A stretch of 14,543 nucleotides of DNA from Candidatus Saccharimonadota bacterium (GTDB lineage Bacteria; Patescibacteriota; Saccharimonadia; UBA4664): NCBI GenBank assembly GCA_029288275.1, contig JARIHM010000115.1, positions 1 through 14,543 of the forward strand. The letters are read 5' to 3'. Positions within the stretch are counted from its first letter, which is position 1; each line of letters begins with the position of its first letter. The notes beneath the pieces are model-generated. The model ran no database searches, was not told where the DNA came from, and saw only the letters and a program-made list of their open reading frames with translations. Of the stretch, positions 5,225 to 11,514 are shown piece after piece. Made by a program: the position numbers and the translations under genes.

Positions 5225-6298
5225 TTATTCTGGGCGGAGCGTTATCACGAACCTCAGTCCAGGCTGCGCGAGCTCAGGGTGAATATGCCAGCCCTGGCCC
5301 TCTACAAGCTCGTGAACAATAGCTAATCCAAGCCCTAAGCCACCGGTATTTCGATTACGTGAGGCCTCTACTCTATAAAAGCGCTCAAACACAAAAGGCA
5401 AGCTCTCAGCGGGAACGCCCTTGCCGTTGTCCGCGAATGCAATAGTACGGTCCGTAGCCGTGATAGTAAGCTCACTGGCACCTGAGTAGCGCAGGGCATT
5501 TTGGATGAGATTCGTGAGAATTTGCTGCAGGGCGCTGCGGCTGGCATGGATAAAATAATCTTCGGGAATAGACAGCTTCGCTGCTATACCTTTCTGTGCA
5601 AGCTCAAGATGAAAGTGGTTAAGAAGGTCTTTGCAGAATTGTTTAAGATGGATATTTTCGGGCGCCTCGGTGTCGGGCACGCGAGCCTTGGTGTAGGCGT
5701 CGAGTTGCTCTACTAATTCGGCCAGCCGCTCCGCTTGCTCTTTGATGAGGGTGATCCGTTCAGTAGTAGCTGGATGCTTGCCTTCCTGTATAGCAGTGAG
5801 CTGCCCAATAATGATAGCCAGCGGCGTATTGAGCTCATGCGAGGTATCCGAGACCAGATCTTTACGGAGCCGTTCTTCGTGCTGTAGGCGGTTGGTTAGA
5901 TTATTAAACTTGGTAAAAACTTCATCAAATTCCCGGATGCCGGTTGGCTGTAGCTGGACTTTAAAGTTACTCTGCTCCAGGGATGCCACAGCCTCATTAA
6001 ATTGACGCAGCGGCCGCCGAACGAACCGCGCGGCGAACATACCGAGGATGACGGGGGTACCAAGGGCAATCAGAACGTATGCCGCTAGCGCCGTCAGTAC
6101 ACCACTCGTAATGCGTATGATAAGCTGATTGGCCACCGGAATTAAAAACAGAGTAATCGGCACCGAAGCCAGAATGAGGATGGCAATGCGGATACTGAGT
6201 TGATTAAACAGGCTACTTTTAAAGATACCGAGGAGCGCCGCTCCTATGGTGGCGGCTATAGTAAAGACATAAAAGATAAAAATGATATTGGCGGTCAC
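5225..6298 (-). CDS. vanS: VanS-like sensor histidine kinase
   Basis: The 357-residue protein is a complete membrane histidine kinase. Hydrophobic helices lie at about 4-26, 36-57 and 66-90, followed by a HAMP-like linker (about 91-143). The H-box is SDTSHELNTPL with phospho-acceptor His154. The N-box QQILTNLIQNALRYS contains Asn263 and Asn267. Further blocks are DNGKGV (about 290-295), the F-box FERFYR (304-309) and GGLGLGLAI (319-327). The segments outside the membrane are only a few residues long, so there is no extracytoplasmic ligand domain; sensing must occur in or at the membrane. The GTG start overlaps the vanR stop by 4 bases (GTGA). By position it should phosphorylate VanR and control the vanH-ligase-vanX genes. 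The VanS name rests on context; the kinase itself is certain. Confidence 0.88.
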   Translation of the reverse strand: MTANIIFIFYVFTIAATIGAALLGIFKSSLFNQLSIRIAILILASVPITLFLIPVANQLIIRITSGVLTALAAYVLIALGTPVILGMFAARFVRRPLRQFNEAVASLEQSNFKVQLQPTGIREFDEVFTKFNNLTNRLQHEERLRKDLVSDTSHELNTPLAIIIGQLTAIQEGKHPATTERITLIKEQAERLAELVEQLDAYTKARVPDTEAPENIHLKQFCKDLLNHFHLELAQKGIAAKLSIPEDYFIHASRSALQQILTNLIQNALRYSGASELTITATDRTIAFADNGKGVPAESLPFVFERFYRVEASRNRNTGGLGLGLAIVHELVEGQGWHIHPELAQPGLRFVITLRPE

Positions 6299-6975
6299 TG
6301 CTCTGGCTCTCCAATAAAACGATAGCCGCTCCCAATAACCGTTTCAATAAAGCGTGGATTCTTGGGATCGGCTTCGATCACCTGACGTAACGCCTTGATG
6401 TGGGCATCGATGGTGCGGTCGTACACGAAATGACCCGTTGGATCACTGTAGATCCGGTCAACTAATTGAGCTCGAGAAAGCACCGCGCGCGGATGAGAGG
6501 CTAGTGCTAGTAGCAGATTAAATCTCGTCGTGGTGAGCGTGACCGACTGGCCATGCTGCGTGACCGACATGGTTTCGGGGTCGATAATGAGACCCTTAAA
6601 GTGGAGCTGCCGCGCCTTATCATGCCGGCGTAAGAGTGCTTCGACACGCGCCACAAGAACGTGGGGATTAAAGGGTTTCTTGATGTAATCATCGGCGCCT
6701 ATGGCGAGTCCTTTCACCTCATCTTCATCGCTGCCGCGGGCAGTGACAATAAGGATAGGCATGGTGGAGGTGGCTCGAATGGCCTGGCAGACGTCGAGCC
6801 CATTTAGATGGGGCAGGTTAATGTCGATGATGGCTAGATCGGGCTGGTGAGCCTCGAATAGTTCGAGTCCCGCTTGGCCGTCGGCCGCCTCAATGACGCT
6901 ATATCCAGCATCGCGCAGATATGTTACCTCAAACTCCCGAATCGAGGCCTCGTCTTCAATAACCAAGATCTTCAT
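6295..6975 (-). CDS. vanR: VanR-like OmpR/PhoB-family response regulator
   Basis: The protein, 226 residues from MKILVIEDEA, has a receiver domain (about 1-118) with acidic pocket Glu7-Asp8, phospho-acceptor Asp51 (IIDINLP), Thr78 (IVTAR) and Lys100 (KKPF). A winged-helix DNA-binding domain follows (about 130-224) with the C-terminal hairpin block IETVIGSGYRFIGEP. It is a transcription factor activated by VanS. A longer start at 6996 overlaps the vanX stop (ATGA), but 6975 begins exactly at the conserved domain start, and TACACT lies 6 bases before it, which suggests an extra leaderless transcript. A tandem 11-base repeat of the type bound by this family lies upstream of vanH and is the probable target. 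Confidence 0.9.
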   Translation of the reverse strand: MKILVIEDEASIREFEVTYLRDAGYSVIEAADGQAGLELFEAHQPDLAIIDINLPHLNGLDVCQAIRATSTMPILIVTARGSDEDEVKGLAIGADDYIKKPFNPHVLVARVEALLRRHDKARQLHFKGLIIDPETMSVTQHGQSVTLTTTRFNLLLALASHPRAVLSRAQLVDRIYSDPTGHFVYDRTIDAHIKALRQVIEADPKNPRFIETVIGSGYRFIGEPEQ

Positions 6976-6981
6976 ATGTCT

Positions 6982-6987
6982 AGTGTA
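6982..6987 (-). promoter_or_regulatory. Possible internal leaderless promoter of vanR
   Basis: On the minus strand TACACT (6987-6982) is followed by 6 bases and the ATG at 6975, the same geometry as the leaderless genes in this window. No -35 is visible. It would let vanRS be expressed without the operon promoter. Confidence 0.3.
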
Positions 6988-6992
6988 CCAAC

Positions 6993-7796
6993 TCATACTC
7001 CTGACGGGGCAATAATCTCGGCTGGCCAGCCTTTGGCTAGCTTGATATCACCGGTTTCGCGCACGGCGGCCAAGATTTCGGCTTGTAAGGCGCTCTCTTG
7101 TTGGAGCCTCAGAGCCGATTGGCGAATGGCTAGGCGTGTTTGCTCATGTGCTCTATTGCTCGCATCAAGGCTGGTAGCTCCCATAGTGGCAACGGTGAGC
7201 CCGGCGGCCGCCGCCCCCATCTGGGATTCTGGGGCGTTAAAATGCCACCATTCGGCAAAGTAGGGCTGAAAGCCGGCCTGAGTCATGACGTGAAAAAGGA
7301 GCCGTCGATTATGGCACGCCACCATTTCACGCTCCGCTAGCGTCTTGCCGGAGGCCAGCTTAGCCTCATAGTAGGCTAGAGCCGATCGCTCACCGCCATG
7401 GTCGAAGGCGGTGCCAAAATCGAGCATCTTGCCATGGCGCCTCATAATGGCCGACAGTCGCAGCTCGAGGCCAATCCTCTTAGCCGCATCCAGCTCTTTG
7501 TTCGCCAGGCGGGTCCGAATGTGAAGGAGCTCTGCTTCGTGGGGCGGCCTCAGTTTTACAATCGCCACGTCTACCGCTCCACCGGTATTGTGCGGTGCGG
7601 GTCGGGCTGGGTCCATAGAGGGAAGCGAGACGTAGTTCTGGGTCTCGGCATCCAGTGCTTCATTGTCCATCTCTGGATGCGTATGCTTAAGCTGCTGTTT
7701 GTAGAAATCATAGAGTGATTGCTGTACCTGATACGGCCGGTAGGCATCAAATACAAGCAAATGGTGATCGGCCGGCAAGAGCTGCTCTGCCTTCAC
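6993..7796 (-). CDS. vanX: VanX-like D-Ala-D-Ala dipeptidase (M15), catalytic part, downstream of a frameshift
   Basis: This frame holds the catalytic core of a zinc D,D-dipeptidase of the VanX/DdpX family. Counting from GTG 7796, Arg20 lies in FDAYRPYQ (the transition-state arginine), zinc ligands His69 and Asp76 in HNTGGAVD, and Glu182 and His185 in AEWWHF. It hydrolyses D-Ala-D-Ala so that only D-Ala-D-Lac enters peptidoglycan. About 80 residues follow EWWH, longer than enterococcal VanX (202 residues), and form a Gln/Ala-rich helical tail. The frame is open upstream of 7796 up to about 7862 and continues the family sequence (GSLLTLFARRSVARRL), so GTG 7796 is not the natural start. The beginning of the gene lies in the other frame at 8041-7847. 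Overlaps vanR or lies 17 bases before it. Confidence 0.85.
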   Translation of the reverse strand: MKAEQLLPADHHLLVFDAYRPYQVQQSLYDFYKQQLKHTHPEMDNEALDAETQNYVSLPSMDPARPAPHNTGGAVDVAIVKLRPPHEAELLHIRTRLANKELDAAKRIGLELRLSAIMRRHGKMLDFGTAFDHGGERSALAYYEAKLASGKTLAEREMVACHNRRLLFHVMTQAGFQPYFAEWWHFNAPESQMGAAAAGLTVATMGATSLDASNRAHEQTRLAIRQSALRLQQESALQAEILAAVRETGDIKLAKGWPAEIIAPSGV

Positions 7797-7846
7797 GAGC
7801 CGGCGAGCTACCGACCGGCGGGCAAATAGCGTCAGTAGGCTGCCCT

Positions 7847-8041
7847 TTATAGGGCGTGGCCCTTGGTGGCATACGGTGAGTTACTATGCTCACCAAAGTA
7901 GATTGAGGAGGTCATGATGTTCTCAGCTTCTGGCGACAACGGGCCGAGCGGGACCAGCGGATCGGAATGGTGGCTGGCTTTTAGCACAATGGCCTTCCAT
8001 CCCGCAACCTGGCCGGCCGTAAGGGGGATGCTCCTATTCAT
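7847..8041 (-). pseudogene. vanX: 5' part of vanX, separated by a one-base frameshift
   Basis: The ATG at 8041 overlaps the ligase stop by 8 bases, as in a coupled operon. The frame encodes the dipeptidase N-terminus, including SSIYFGEHSNSPYATK, then runs out of frame and stops at TAA 7847-7849. Inserting one G in the minus-strand run CCAAGGGCC (GGG at 7862-7860) joins it to the downstream frame as NSPYATKGPRPIKGSLLTLF and restores one protein of 349 residues (8041-6993). The junction is not a known slippery heptamer, so a real deletion or a consensus error is more likely than programmed frameshifting. Reads across 7855-7865 would decide which. Confidence 0.8.
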
Positions 8042-9071
8042 AGTGTGCTTTCTTTAATGCGAGCGTTACCATTTGGTCGATCATTTTGCCAAAGGGTAGA
8101 CCGGCAGCGGCCATCATACGCGGATAGCGACTGTATGAAGTGAGGCCAGGTAGAGTGTTGACCTCATTGAGCATTATGCTGCCATCTTGCAATAGAAACA
8201 GGTCTACCCGCGCCAGTCCGCCACAGCCCAGGGTGCGGTAAATAGTCTTGGCCGTCTGCTGCACAAGCGTCCGTGCTTCGGCCGGGATGTCGGCAGGCAC
8301 AATGAAGGTAGCATTTTCAGAGCCGTCCTCAGGCTTTTCCTCCTGGTGGATTCGAAAGAAGCCATGCGACAAGCGAATCTGATCAGGCTCACCGACGATC
8401 AAGTTTGGATCATTACCAAGCACGGCGCAGCCCACCTCGCTGCCGACGACAGCCGCCTCGATCAACACCTTGGAATCGTATTGACGGGCGGCCTCCACGG
8501 CAGGCAATAATGCTTCTTTTTGCGACACTTTACTGACACCAAACGATGAACCCGAACGGGCTGGCTTTACAAAAATCGGGTAGGTAAACTGGCCGGGGTC
8601 GAGCTGCTCGTTGGCCGCAACGATCCAGAAGTCTGGTGTCGCAATACCCGCACTCCGAACTACCGTGTAGGCCAGCGACTTATCCATACAGAGAGCAGAA
8701 CTCTGAACATCACAGCCTACGTAGGGGACCCCAGAAAGCTCTAGCAAACCTTGCATGGCTCCGTCTTCGCCAAACTTGCCGTGCAGAACAGGTAGTACTA
8801 CATCAAGCCGAATCGTTTGGTATCGCTCATGCTCGAGAACTATGAGTCCATGAACGTTGGTGTCTGGCGATAGCACCACGGGGCGGCCGTTCTCCCAGCC
8901 TTCGTGAGGGCCGTCGCAGAGCTTCCAAGCGCCATCCTTCGTGATGCCAACCCAGAGCGGCTCATACTTGGTAAGATCGAGGTTCTTGGCCACTTCACGG
9001 GCTGATTTTAGAGAGATAGGGTGCTCCTCGGCGCGGCCACCGAATATAATGGCAATCCTTCGTTTGTTCAT
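8034..9071 (-). CDS. vanA: VanA-family D-alanine--D-lactate ligase
   Basis: The 345-residue ATP-grasp ligase aligns along its whole length with enterococcal VanA as I remember it. Shared blocks include SGVPYVGCDVQSSALCMDKS (about 114-132), FVKPARSGSSFGV (167-179), VGCAVLGN (213-220), FRIHQE (239-244), SENA (251-254), GLARVD (285-290) and NEVNTLPGLTSYSRYPRMMA (302-321). His242 in RIHQE corresponds to VanA His244, the residue linked to choosing D-lactate over D-alanine at physiological pH; ordinary Ddl enzymes have a Tyr-centred loop instead. It makes D-Ala-D-Lac for the peptidoglycan precursor, lowering vancomycin binding. Its ATG overlaps the vanH stop (ATGA), and GAGGAG within vanH is the ribosome binding site. 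I use the vanA symbol for the family; the exact Van class is not settled. Confidence 0.93.
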   Translation of the reverse strand: MNKRRIAIIFGGRAEEHPISLKSAREVAKNLDLTKYEPLWVGITKDGAWKLCDGPHEGWENGRPVVLSPDTNVHGLIVLEHERYQTIRLDVVLPVLHGKFGEDGAMQGLLELSGVPYVGCDVQSSALCMDKSLAYTVVRSAGIATPDFWIVAANEQLDPGQFTYPIFVKPARSGSSFGVSKVSQKEALLPAVEAARQYDSKVLIEAAVVGSEVGCAVLGNDPNLIVGEPDQIRLSHGFFRIHQEEKPEDGSENATFIVPADIPAEARTLVQQTAKTIYRTLGCGGLARVDLFLLQDGSIMLNEVNTLPGLTSYSRYPRMMAAAGLPFGKMIDQMVTLALKKAHYE

Positions 9072-10033
9072 GCTGCATTCTCCTCTTCGAACTTAAGGCA
9101 ATTCGTGATCGTACGCTCAATGATGTCGCGCAGGGCATGGTCGGTGTAGTAGGCGACGTGGGGCGTGATGATCACATTTGGCATTTTTTCTAATCGAGCT
9201 AGCGCGCTATTGTGGATGGGTTTATGTCGGTAGTCGGCGTAGAATAGGCCCGTCTCTCCTTCGAGGACGTCGAGCGCCGCACCGCCCACCTGGCCGCGTT
9301 CGAGGGCGGCAACCAGCGTCTCAGTATCAATGAGTGGCCCGCGGCTGGTATTGATGACGAGTGCGCCAGACTTCATCCTGGCGATACGCTGGTGATTTAA
9401 GAGGTGATGTGTATCCGCGGTAAGGGGTGCGTGAAGCGTTATTATGTCGCTGCGGCGCAGCAATGCATCGAGCGGGACGTATTCGGCAGTGGCCTTGGGG
9501 TGGTGGTCATGGGCAATAATATGGCAGCCAAAGCCCCGCAGCCGATCGATAACTGCCGACCCGATACGCCCCGTTCCGATCACCCCAATGGTTAGATCGC
9601 GTAGCTCTTTGCCGCGCGCATCAGGTAACCTAAAGTCATGTTTCGCCGCCCGGGTAAGCATGGACCGGGCATTTCGTACAGCCATTAGCATGAGCATGAG
9701 TGTGTAATCGGCTACGCTATCAGGCGAGTAGGCTACATTTTCGACGGTGATGCCAAGACTGTGAGCGGTATCTAGATCGATATGGTTATACCCGCTGCTT
9801 CTGGTAGAGATATACGCTACACCAGCTTGGCTCAGTGCTCGGAGCGTACTGGGCGTGATGGGCGTTTTATGGCTGACGCTAATGCATTGGTTTCCTCGTG
9901 CCAACGAGGCATTTGTCTCGGATACTGCCGCACTGGTGGTGGCGGGAGCAATACCAAACTGAGGTGCTAATGCGTGGAATAACCTAGCTTCGTCCGGCTC
10001 GCATTCGTATACCGTGATTCCTGGTTTTGGCAT
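9068..10033 (-). CDS. vanH: VanH-like D-lactate dehydrogenase
   Basis: The 321-residue D-2-hydroxyacid dehydrogenase is nearly the length of enterococcal VanH (322) and shares GITVYxCExDEA at the N-terminus, NQCISV, YISTRSSGYNHID (74-86), AYSPDSVADYT (101-111), the NAD-binding GTGRIG (153-158), NTSRGPLIDT (228-237), GGAALDVLEGE (250-260) and NVIITPHVAYYT (286-297). The catalytic triad is Arg231, Glu260 and His292. It reduces pyruvate to D-lactate with NADH for the next gene's ligase. An upstream extension to 10123 is rejected because it would cover the operator and -10 box. Two starts remain, 10033 (aligning with the VanH start; AAAGGA 12 bases upstream) and 10054 (AAGG 9 bases upstream). Confidence 0.93.
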   Translation of the reverse strand: MPKPGITVYECEPDEARLFHALAPQFGIAPATTSAAVSETNASLARGNQCISVSHKTPITPSTLRALSQAGVAYISTRSSGYNHIDLDTAHSLGITVENVAYSPDSVADYTLMLMLMAVRNARSMLTRAAKHDFRLPDARGKELRDLTIGVIGTGRIGSAVIDRLRGFGCHIIAHDHHPKATAEYVPLDALLRRSDIITLHAPLTADTHHLLNHQRIARMKSGALVINTSRGPLIDTETLVAALERGQVGGAALDVLEGETGLFYADYRHKPIHNSALARLEKMPNVIITPHVAYYTDHALRDIIERTITNCLKFEEENAA

Positions 10034-10074
10034 GGTTACGCTTGATCCTTTCATTACGACTGGCCTTGCCGTGA

Positions 10075-10080
10075 TGTCTA
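10075..10080 (-). promoter_or_regulatory. -10 box of the vanH operon (TAGACA)
   Basis: On the minus strand TAGACA (10080-10075) lies 10 bases downstream of the tandem repeat at 10091-10112 and would start transcription near 10068, before both candidate vanH starts. It is a weak hexamer, consistent with a promoter that needs an activator instead of a -35. Confidence 0.45.
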
Positions 10081-10090
10081 GAATGCCGGA

Positions 10091-10112
10091 TGGGTGTGAA
10101 ATGGCTATGAAA
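10091..10112 (-). promoter_or_regulatory. Tandem 11-bp direct repeat, candidate VanR operator
   Basis: On the plus strand TGGGTGTGAAA (10091-10101) is followed at once by TGGCTATGAAA (10102-10112), 9 of 11 bases identical. Read toward vanH this is TTTCATAGCCA-TTTCACACCCA. Two head-to-tail 11-base half sites ending about 10 bases before a -10 box are the Pho-box layout used by OmpR/PhoB-family activators, the family of the operon's own regulator. It also covers the -35 position of the divergent gene at 10144. Confidence 0.55.
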
Positions 10113-10128
10113 TTTTCGAACACGCTTA

Positions 10129-10137
10129 TGCTAAGAT
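10129..10137 (+). promoter_or_regulatory. Extended -10 promoter of the 131-residue membrane gene (leaderless)
   Basis: TGCTAAGAT (10129-10137) is followed by six bases and the ATG at 10144, so the mRNA would begin at the start codon. No ribosome binding site is present. Confidence 0.5.
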
Positions 10138-10143
10138 GATTTT

Positions 10144-10539
10144 ATGAAGAAGGCCTTTGGTATTCTCGTTAAGCTCGGTATTATCGCTGGGTCATGGGCT
10201 TATGCCGTTATGTTTGGCTGGGCCGGATTATGGAACGTGCAGAGCGGTCCGTTTGGTGGCCAACTCAGTATCACGCAGCAAGATCTGGGGGCGCTTATGA
10301 TAGGTTTGAGCCTGGCGCTCATTATTACCTCGATGTTTATTTTCAAATCGGCTCATCAGGGGACGTTTTTGGCCATTGCGAGCCTTATGGTGGCAATCTA
10401 TGGAGCGTATCTTTTCCTGGAAGGTTTTGGCACTTGGGTGGACGAGATGATGGTGCTGTATGCGCTTGGCATGGTGTCTGCGTATGGGCTTGATCGATTC
10501 TTGTCTGGGCAGCGCCTCTTCCGGAGCGCCTCAAGCTAG
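10144..10539 (+). CDS. Small four-helix membrane protein divergent from the van operon
   Basis: The 131-residue protein has four hydrophobic segments at about 8-28, 46-66, 72-92 and 98-116 with short loops, one carrying an acidic GFGTWVDEMM motif. No known family is recognised and no catalytic residues stand out. It would sit in the cytoplasmic membrane. It is transcribed away from vanH, with its -10 box about 20 bases from the tandem repeat, so the same regulator may act on it. That makes it a candidate accessory factor of the glycopeptide response, but this is inference from position only. Its start codon is the first base of the predicted transcript. Confidence 0.75.
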   Translation: MKKAFGILVKLGIIAGSWAYAVMFGWAGLWNVQSGPFGGQLSITQQDLGALMIGLSLALIITSMFIFKSAHQGTFLAIASLMVAIYGAYLFLEGFGTWVDEMMVLYALGMVSAYGLDRFLSGQRLFRSASS

Positions 10540-10574
10540 GTTTGCTCGCTTGCAAATGCCGGGCCATCATGCTT

Positions 10575-10581
10575 TTATAAG
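10575..10581 (+). promoter_or_regulatory. Possible -10 region upstream of the gene at 10642
   Basis: TTATAAG (10575-10581) sits in the small palindrome GCTT-TTAT-AAGC (10571-10582). A start of transcription near 10588 would put the 16S-like segment at the very 5' end of the leader. Confidence 0.35.
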
Positions 10582-10591
10582 CTAGCCCATG

Positions 10592-10610
10592 CGTATTACC
10601 GCGGCTGCTG
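10592..10610. other. 19-base perfect match to the 530-loop region of 16S rRNA
   Basis: The minus strand reads CAGCAGCCGCGGTAATACG, identical to the near-universal 16S rRNA stretch at E. coli positions about 519-537. The plus strand, which is the leader of the gene at 10642, is its perfect complement. Flanking bases show no 16S likeness, so this is not an rRNA gene. The core equals the universal primer site 519R. It may be a genuine antisense leader element or an artefact. Confidence 0.8.
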
Positions 10611-10641
10611 AACCGATGGTAGTATGTCCGAAAGGAAGATC

Positions 10642-11022
10642 ATGGGTGATCAACTGTTCGCAATATGGTGGTGGCTGAGGCGCTTGCCGAGGGTCCCGTC
10701 GGCACTGCGGGAGTATCATTTGGCGAGGCGTCGTTACCGACCGGGCATCATCACCTTTGGCTGTGCCGGAGTGATGATGGTCACGCAGGTTACGAGCAGC
10801 GCAGTCTCGTTCCTCGGTCCGTGGGAAGTGAGCCTGAGCGGGATATCCTTGCTCGACGGTGGCCTGTGCTACGAGTCGAGCGATTGCTGGCCCGATCTTA
10901 TCAGCCCCTATCTGGCGCAGGTGCTGATTGGATGCCAGCTTGGGTTGGAGCCCGATGACTCACGCGAGCACCTCTGTCGCTTACAAGAGCGCATTCCTGA
11001 ACTCCGCCGCGCGCTGGGCTAG
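10642..11022 (+). CDS. Hypothetical protein (126 residues), possibly membrane-associated
   Basis: No family is recognised. The N-terminus is Trp- and Arg-rich (FAIWWWLRRLPRVPS, residues 6-20; then REYHLARRRYR), followed by one moderately hydrophobic stretch (about 34-61), a Cys-containing loop (CYESSDC, about 76-82), another hydrophobic stretch, and an acidic to basic helical tail. ATG 10642 is preferred to ATG 10624 because AAAGGAAG (10631-10638) is well placed before it. The gene follows the four-helix protein by about 100 bases and ends in a strong terminator 8 bases downstream. Confidence 0.65.
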   Translation: MGDQLFAIWWWLRRLPRVPSALREYHLARRRYRPGIITFGCAGVMMVTQVTSSAVSFLGPWEVSLSGISLLDGGLCYESSDCWPDLISPYLAQVLIGCQLGLEPDDSREHLCRLQERIPELRRALG

Positions 11023-11030
11023 GGAAGCGG

Positions 11031-11061
11031 GGCCTCTCGGTTTTTCCGGGGGGGCCTTTTT
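11031..11061 (+). terminator. Rho-independent terminator
   Basis: GGCCTCTCGG (11031-11040) pairs with CCGGGGGGGCC (11046-11056), using two G-T pairs and one bulged G, over a TTTTT loop, followed by TTTTT. It ends the 126-residue gene and stands only 7 bases before the -10 box of the Nudix gene. Confidence 0.8.
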
Positions 11062-11067
11062 ATAAGG

Positions 11068-11073
11068 TATTAT
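11068..11073 (+). promoter_or_regulatory. TATTAT -10 box of the Nudix gene (leaderless)
   Basis: TATTAT is followed by CAAGTC and then the ATG at 11080. The six-base gap and absent ribosome binding site predict a leaderless mRNA. Confidence 0.5.
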
Positions 11074-11079
11074 CAAGTC

Positions 11080-11514
11080 ATGCAAATAGACTCTCGTTTG
11101 AATGATATCGATGACTGCTTGTATCGCGTGGCGGTCCGAGCCCTGATTGTTCGGGGTAGCAAGGTACTGCTGGTTCAGGAAACTCCCGAGTTGTGGTGGG
11201 CGTTTCCCGGTGGAGGCGTGGATCATGGTGAGACTATTGCCGCAACGCTTGTACGTGAGATAGAAGAGGAGCTGGGCGTACCAGCAGAAGCAGTTTCCGC
11301 TGATCCGGAGATCGCCGCCTATACTATTGGGCAGGTAGTGAATGCGGTGCCGCGGATGAATATCTTCTTTAAAGTAATCATCCCCGAGGAGCAACTCCAA
11401 AAGACGCATCATGTGGCGGCCTGGGCTTGGTTTACAAAAGATGAGTTTTTAAAACTCAATCTGCATCCGTCATACGATAAGGCTGGGCTTGCTAGCGTGA
11501 TCTTCGGGACGTAG
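11080..11514 (+). CDS. Nudix hydrolase
   Basis: The 144-residue protein carries a complete Nudix box: GGGVDHGETIAATLVREIEE followed by ELGV (about residues 45-68), matching G-x5-E-x7-R-E-U-x-E-E-x-G-U. A beta-rich flank VAVRALIVRGSKVLLVQ precedes it and the domain fills the protein. Such enzymes cleave nucleoside diphosphates linked to another group, for cleaning damaged nucleotides or tuning nucleotide-sugars; the substrate cannot be told from the box. The start has no Shine-Dalgarno and lies 6 bases after a -10 hexamer. Its last 45 bases overlap, on the other strand, the end of the amidase gene. Confidence 0.92.
   Translation: MQIDSRLNDIDDCLYRVAVRALIVRGSKVLLVQETPELWWAFPGGGVDHGETIAATLVREIEEELGVPAEAVSADPEIAAYTIGQVVNAVPRMNIFFKVIIPEEQLQKTHHVAAWAWFTKDEFLKLNLHPSYDKAGLASVIFGT

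Noticed and set aside
7847..7866. Programmed -1 frameshifting in vanX
   Set aside because: The site ACC-AAG-GGC is not a slippery heptamer and the small hairpins after it begin without the usual spacer. A simple indel or base-call error explains it better.
10034..10123. N-terminal extension of vanH to 10123
   Set aside because: It does not align with VanH, and it would cover the operator repeat and -10 box; the family start matches 10033.
10589..10678. 29-residue ORF starting near the -10-like box and covering the 16S-like segment
   Set aside because: The gap to the box is 7 bases, the peptide is unremarkable and it overlaps the better supported start at 10642. Kept only as a possible leader peptide.
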